A stretch of DNA of 64,000 nt from Leptobrachium leishanense (Eukaryota; Chordata; Amphibia; Anura; Megophryidae). The notes below the pieces were generated by a model. That model searched no databases. It saw only the letters and a program-made list of their open reading frames with translations, and was not told the DNA's origin. Position 1 is the stretch's first letter. Each line of letters starts with the position of its first letter. The stretch is from assembly GCA_009667805.1 (NCBI GenBank), contig CM019065.1, positions 21,417,822 through 21,481,821 on the forward strand. Reading direction: 5' to 3'. This document shows, piece by piece, positions 61,121 to 64,000 of this stretch. The position numbers and the translations under genes were made by a program.

Positions 61121-61882
61121 GTTAATCTGTACACTCGCTTTAGCAACTGATCATTCACAACTTTGTCTTTTTGTCTGCGCAATGTTTTAACACAAGATTG
61201 AAGCGCAGAATCAGCACAATGCCTTGTGGATCAGTAAGAGAGAAAGCCGGTGGACAGATGTGCCGTGTGACTTGTAGCGGGACTATAGAGGTTCAGGGAA
61301 GATGCCGATTACAATTGCAAAAAAGTGCATGAAATCTGATACGCGTTTTTTGTATTTACAATCAGAATCCTCCCCTCCTTTCCTCTCAAGTCTTTCAATG
61401 CTGCCAATTATTGGATTTGTGTTGGTCCATTGTAATTTTTAGGATGTGAGGGATTCACAAAAAGCGTTAGTGGAGATGTAATGATAACTACAGATGGACC
61501 TTTTCATCACAGTATAGTGTGTCGATATCTGTCATACTTAGTTCATTCTGCTGTATGTTTTGCAGATTTCCTATCTCTGACACCTTCATTGCTCTTAAAT
61601 GTCCTTGGTTATGCTGATATGAATAAAGGTCAATTAAAAAAAGGGATTTACTTTATGAAATGTTCAGAGAAGTATGTGTTAGTGTCTGGATATCCGTCTG
61701 TGATTGGTCATTGGCAGAATAGAAAGCAATAGATTTGTACATACAGTAGAATATAGTAACTCATCAATTATTTAGTAAAATAATAATAATATTAAGAATG
61801 ACCTGTAACAATATAACTGTATCACTCAGTGATAAAACACTGAAAAAAATAATTATCCACGGAATATTTAGAATTAATAGAC
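61121..61882. other. Intergenic, unassigned
   Basis: No recognised coding sequence; the ORF at 61481-61732 (83 codons) has no visible domain. Confidence 0.45.
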
Positions 61883-61885
61883 ATA

Positions 61886-63212
61886 CAGGGTTATTCAAAG
61901 AGAGCCGATCTGGCCCCAAAATGTAACCGGACACTGAAATTCAGCATACGGCTACATTTCCTGGCCATTCGGCTATTCAGAGAGCAGGCAGTTTGCCAAA
62001 TGTTGGCGAATTGCCTGCACATACGGTGCCTGTTCGGTGCCTGTTCGAGGCAGTGAATTCCCAATAGAGAAGCAATGCTTCATCTATTCAGAGAACGAAA
62101 TCCAGCAGTGAAAAGTTGCCAAAATGCCCTGCTGTTCGGTGGTTTCATTCGGCAGGTTTAGGCTAGGGTCAGACGAACGCATTTTTCGCGTTGTCCGTGA
62201 AAAAGTGCGTTCGAACGAATGGACGTATTTTTTCACGGAATACGCGATAGCGGTCATACGATGCGCATTTTCGTCCGTGATTTTGTACGGATCATCAATA
62301 AAAACCTATTTGTGTCTGGACGTTATGTTAGCCGGACATTAGCAGCGTCTGACGTCTCCCAATCATACAAACACGCCGCTATGCGGCCGCAGCGCACTCT
62401 GTACGTCAGTAGTAGCGGTTTGACGTTCTCGAAAAAATGCGTTCGTTGGCCACTTGCGTTGCACGGACGAACTTTCGTGCGGCCGTTCGTCGTATGTTCC
62501 CCGGCATTGGAAGTCATTTGCTGCTAGCACGGCCGTAATTTTGTGCGGCTAAACGCACGTGAAAAATGCGTTCGTCTGACCCTAGCCTTATTCAGGAGAA
62601 TCCCATAGGCTTCAATGTTAAAAATATTCCCGTTTTAATTCAATATCTAATAAAACGTTTATCATTTTATTCTGCAGTAATAAGTCTCTTCATTCATAAA
62701 TTTTTTAGGATCTTTCAGGTATTTTTGGGATTTTTTTGGCAAACTTTTTTCTGGGTTTTTTTTACATCGTTTTTTCTTTTTTCTGCAGCAGTCCTTTATA
62801 TTATCATTCATTGGAGTTTATATGTAAATTACAGACATTTTCGTTCTGTAGTTCTTTTGCACACAGCGTTTCAATTTTCAAACTTTCAAGCGCACTGTTT
62901 GGTTTTTTTCACCTTGTTAGTCTGCGTGTCGGCTTTTTCTGGCGGCTGCTCGGCACTGTGATCGGTGGGTAGTCGGGTTTCTCCGGTGTGTTCGGCATTG
63001 TTAATCCAGTTGTTTCTGCGGGTTTCGGTAAATGTTCGGTGAGTGTTCGGTTGGTTTGTGGTGAATTTTCCCTACACTACGGGGGCCCTGCGGTGCTTGC
63101 TGAATACACAGCATGGTCGGCGAACTAGGATTGCCAAATCGCCCCGAAGTGCAGGGAACGAAAAAAGTAACTGAATGTGCGGTGACTTTTCGAATCTCTT
63201 TGAATAACCCTG
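61886..63212. mobile_element. MITE M1 with a nested M2 MITE
   Basis: cagggttattcaaagagagc to ctctttgaataaccctg, exact ATA duplications (61883-61885 and 63213-63215). M1 sequence is continuous (ggcaggttta/ttcaggagaat) once 62161-62588 and one TTA are removed. Confidence 0.92.
62161..62588. mobile_element. MITE M2, complete (428 bp)
   Basis: TIR ggctagggtcagacgaacgc / gcgttcgtctgaccctagcc, exact TTA duplications (62158-62160 and 62589-62591). CpG-rich, non-coding. Confidence 0.95.
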
Positions 63213-63228
63213 ATAGAATAGACAGTAC

Positions 63229-63945
63229 AGCCTTGTTCACACCAAATGCAGAGCAGATCTGCTCAGGTATCTGCACATGCACGCTAGTCCTGTAGACGCA
63301 TTTTTGATGCGTTTTAGATGCGCTTTTGATAAGGAGGGGTGGTGGGGGAAGGGGGTGGATGGAATACTGCATTTGAGGAACTACTAGTATATTAGTAACC
63401 ATGCCATTCACATTGAGGTACTCACTACAGCTCTCCTTATCAGTAGAGGACATTTCCTCATATCCTGGGAACACTCTTCCTGCTATCAAACTCCACTGAT
63501 CACCCTTCTTCCTATTGTTCTTGAATTGAAAATGCCTGCTGTCATACAGCTCAGGGCACTCTTCCACCATACTAATGAATTTATCTGGGTCACAAAACTT
63601 GTTCACCATTCTTCTTTTGCTCTCCAGATCACAAGGTCAGCTTTTTCCACTGACAGGAAGTGACCAAGGAAGATTAGGTCAAGATCATAGAGTTTTTTTA
63701 CTTTATGGTTAGTTTTTTGCATTGAATTGCGTTGCGTTGCATTTTTGATGCATTCCAGAGCAGGTCCAGAGCAGGCAAAATAGGGCTTGCTGGAGTTTTT
63801 CCACCTGCTCTGGACCTGCTCTGGTACTGAACGCTGCGATGTGAACTGGAGCAAAAAATACCATTGGAATACATTGGAAGCAGCTTTGATCCGGTCTGCA
63901 ACTGCTCTGCTCTGCACCTGCTCCGCGCTTGGTGTGAACAAGGCC
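63229..63945 (-). mobile_element. Harbinger-like element retaining part of its MADF gene
   Basis: Inverted ends agccttgttcacaccaaatg and gcgcttggtgtgaacaaggc, followed at the right by TAA. Subterminal gagcag / ctgctc motifs are repeated on both sides. Contains the MADF fragment listed next. The catalytic transposase gene is absent, so this is a deletion derivative. Confidence 0.75.
63370..63609 (-). pseudogene. MADF-domain fragment (Harbinger accessory protein)
   Basis: From the Met at 63607-63609 the protein reads CDPDKFISMVEECPELYDSR then KGDQWSLIAGRVFPG, matching the first helices of a MADF (Myb/SANT-related) DNA-binding domain. PIF/Harbinger transposons encode such a protein to import and target their transposase. 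Only the N-terminal half is present; after about residue 50 the similarity ends (exon boundary or deletion), and the ORF runs into the neighbouring M1 MITE, so the predicted 202-residue product is chimeric and not real. Confidence 0.7.
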
Positions 63946-64000
63946 TAAGAGACATATATAACGTATTAAACTGGTCAACAATGGAATCTCGAGTGACAGT

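Noticed and set aside
63001..63360. C-terminal two-thirds of the 202-codon ORF following the MADF segment
   Set aside because: It runs out of the Harbinger-like element into an M1 MITE, so the fusion protein is an artefact.

Overview
This window is vertebrate, most likely anuran (frog), nuclear DNA. The evidence is one intron-rich vomeronasal type-2 receptor (V2R, class C GPCR) gene of about 36 kb on the minus strand, set in a dense, layered population of transposable elements of kinds common in amphibian genomes: L2- and CR1-type LINEs, a tRNA-derived SINE, and Tc1/mariner, hAT, piggyBac-like and PIF/Harbinger-like elements. Species cannot be named from the sequence. There are no prokaryotic genes, rRNA genes or CRISPR arrays.

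The one host gene. Six V2R exons run right to left: exon 1 (50422-50630, signal peptide), exon 2 (35398-35689), exon 3 (32889-33719), exon 4 (30824-31051), exon 5 (16156-16278, cysteine-rich linker) and exon 6 (14205-15115, seven-transmembrane domain and stop), with a polyadenylation signal at 14045-14050. Exons 1-4 and 6 are open and in phase and would give a receptor of about 864 residues. Exon 5 is one nucleotide shorter than its flanking phases require, which causes a frameshift and a stop at 16177-16179. Its donor is a GC site, and a hAT element lies about 10 bp beyond that donor. A broken duplicate of the start of exon 3 lies at about 34060-34235. The locus is therefore either a young pseudogene or carries one assembly error.

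Left part (1-14 kb). A truncated MITE is followed by a large 45-bp minisatellite (738-850, 4083-4548, 4944-8740). It is split by an L2-type LINE (851-3830) and by a GC-rich 395-bp insert carrying a perfect TCTCGCGAGA motif. Several MITEs, a CR1 3' fragment inside a piggyBac-like copy, and foldback elements follow.

Middle (14-52 kb). The V2R introns hold nested elements. One 5.6-kb hAT copy (18713-24338) itself contains another hAT element, a long foldback and an intact Tc1 element with a 340-residue DD34E transposase. A hAT copy at 41.8-44.6 kb is split by a piggyBac-like element that is itself split by a second copy. Four hammerhead-ribozyme-like cores (16.4, 27.7, 41.1 and 50.9 kb) all lie on the plus strand, antisense to the receptor.

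Right part (52.8-64 kb). An 8.27-kb hAT element with an 8-bp target duplication carries a decayed BED-finger transposase and two different internal minisatellites. It is followed by a MITE with a second MITE inside it, and by a Harbinger-like element retaining part of a MADF-domain gene.

Target-site duplications were read by eye and allow much of the insertion order to be reconstructed.
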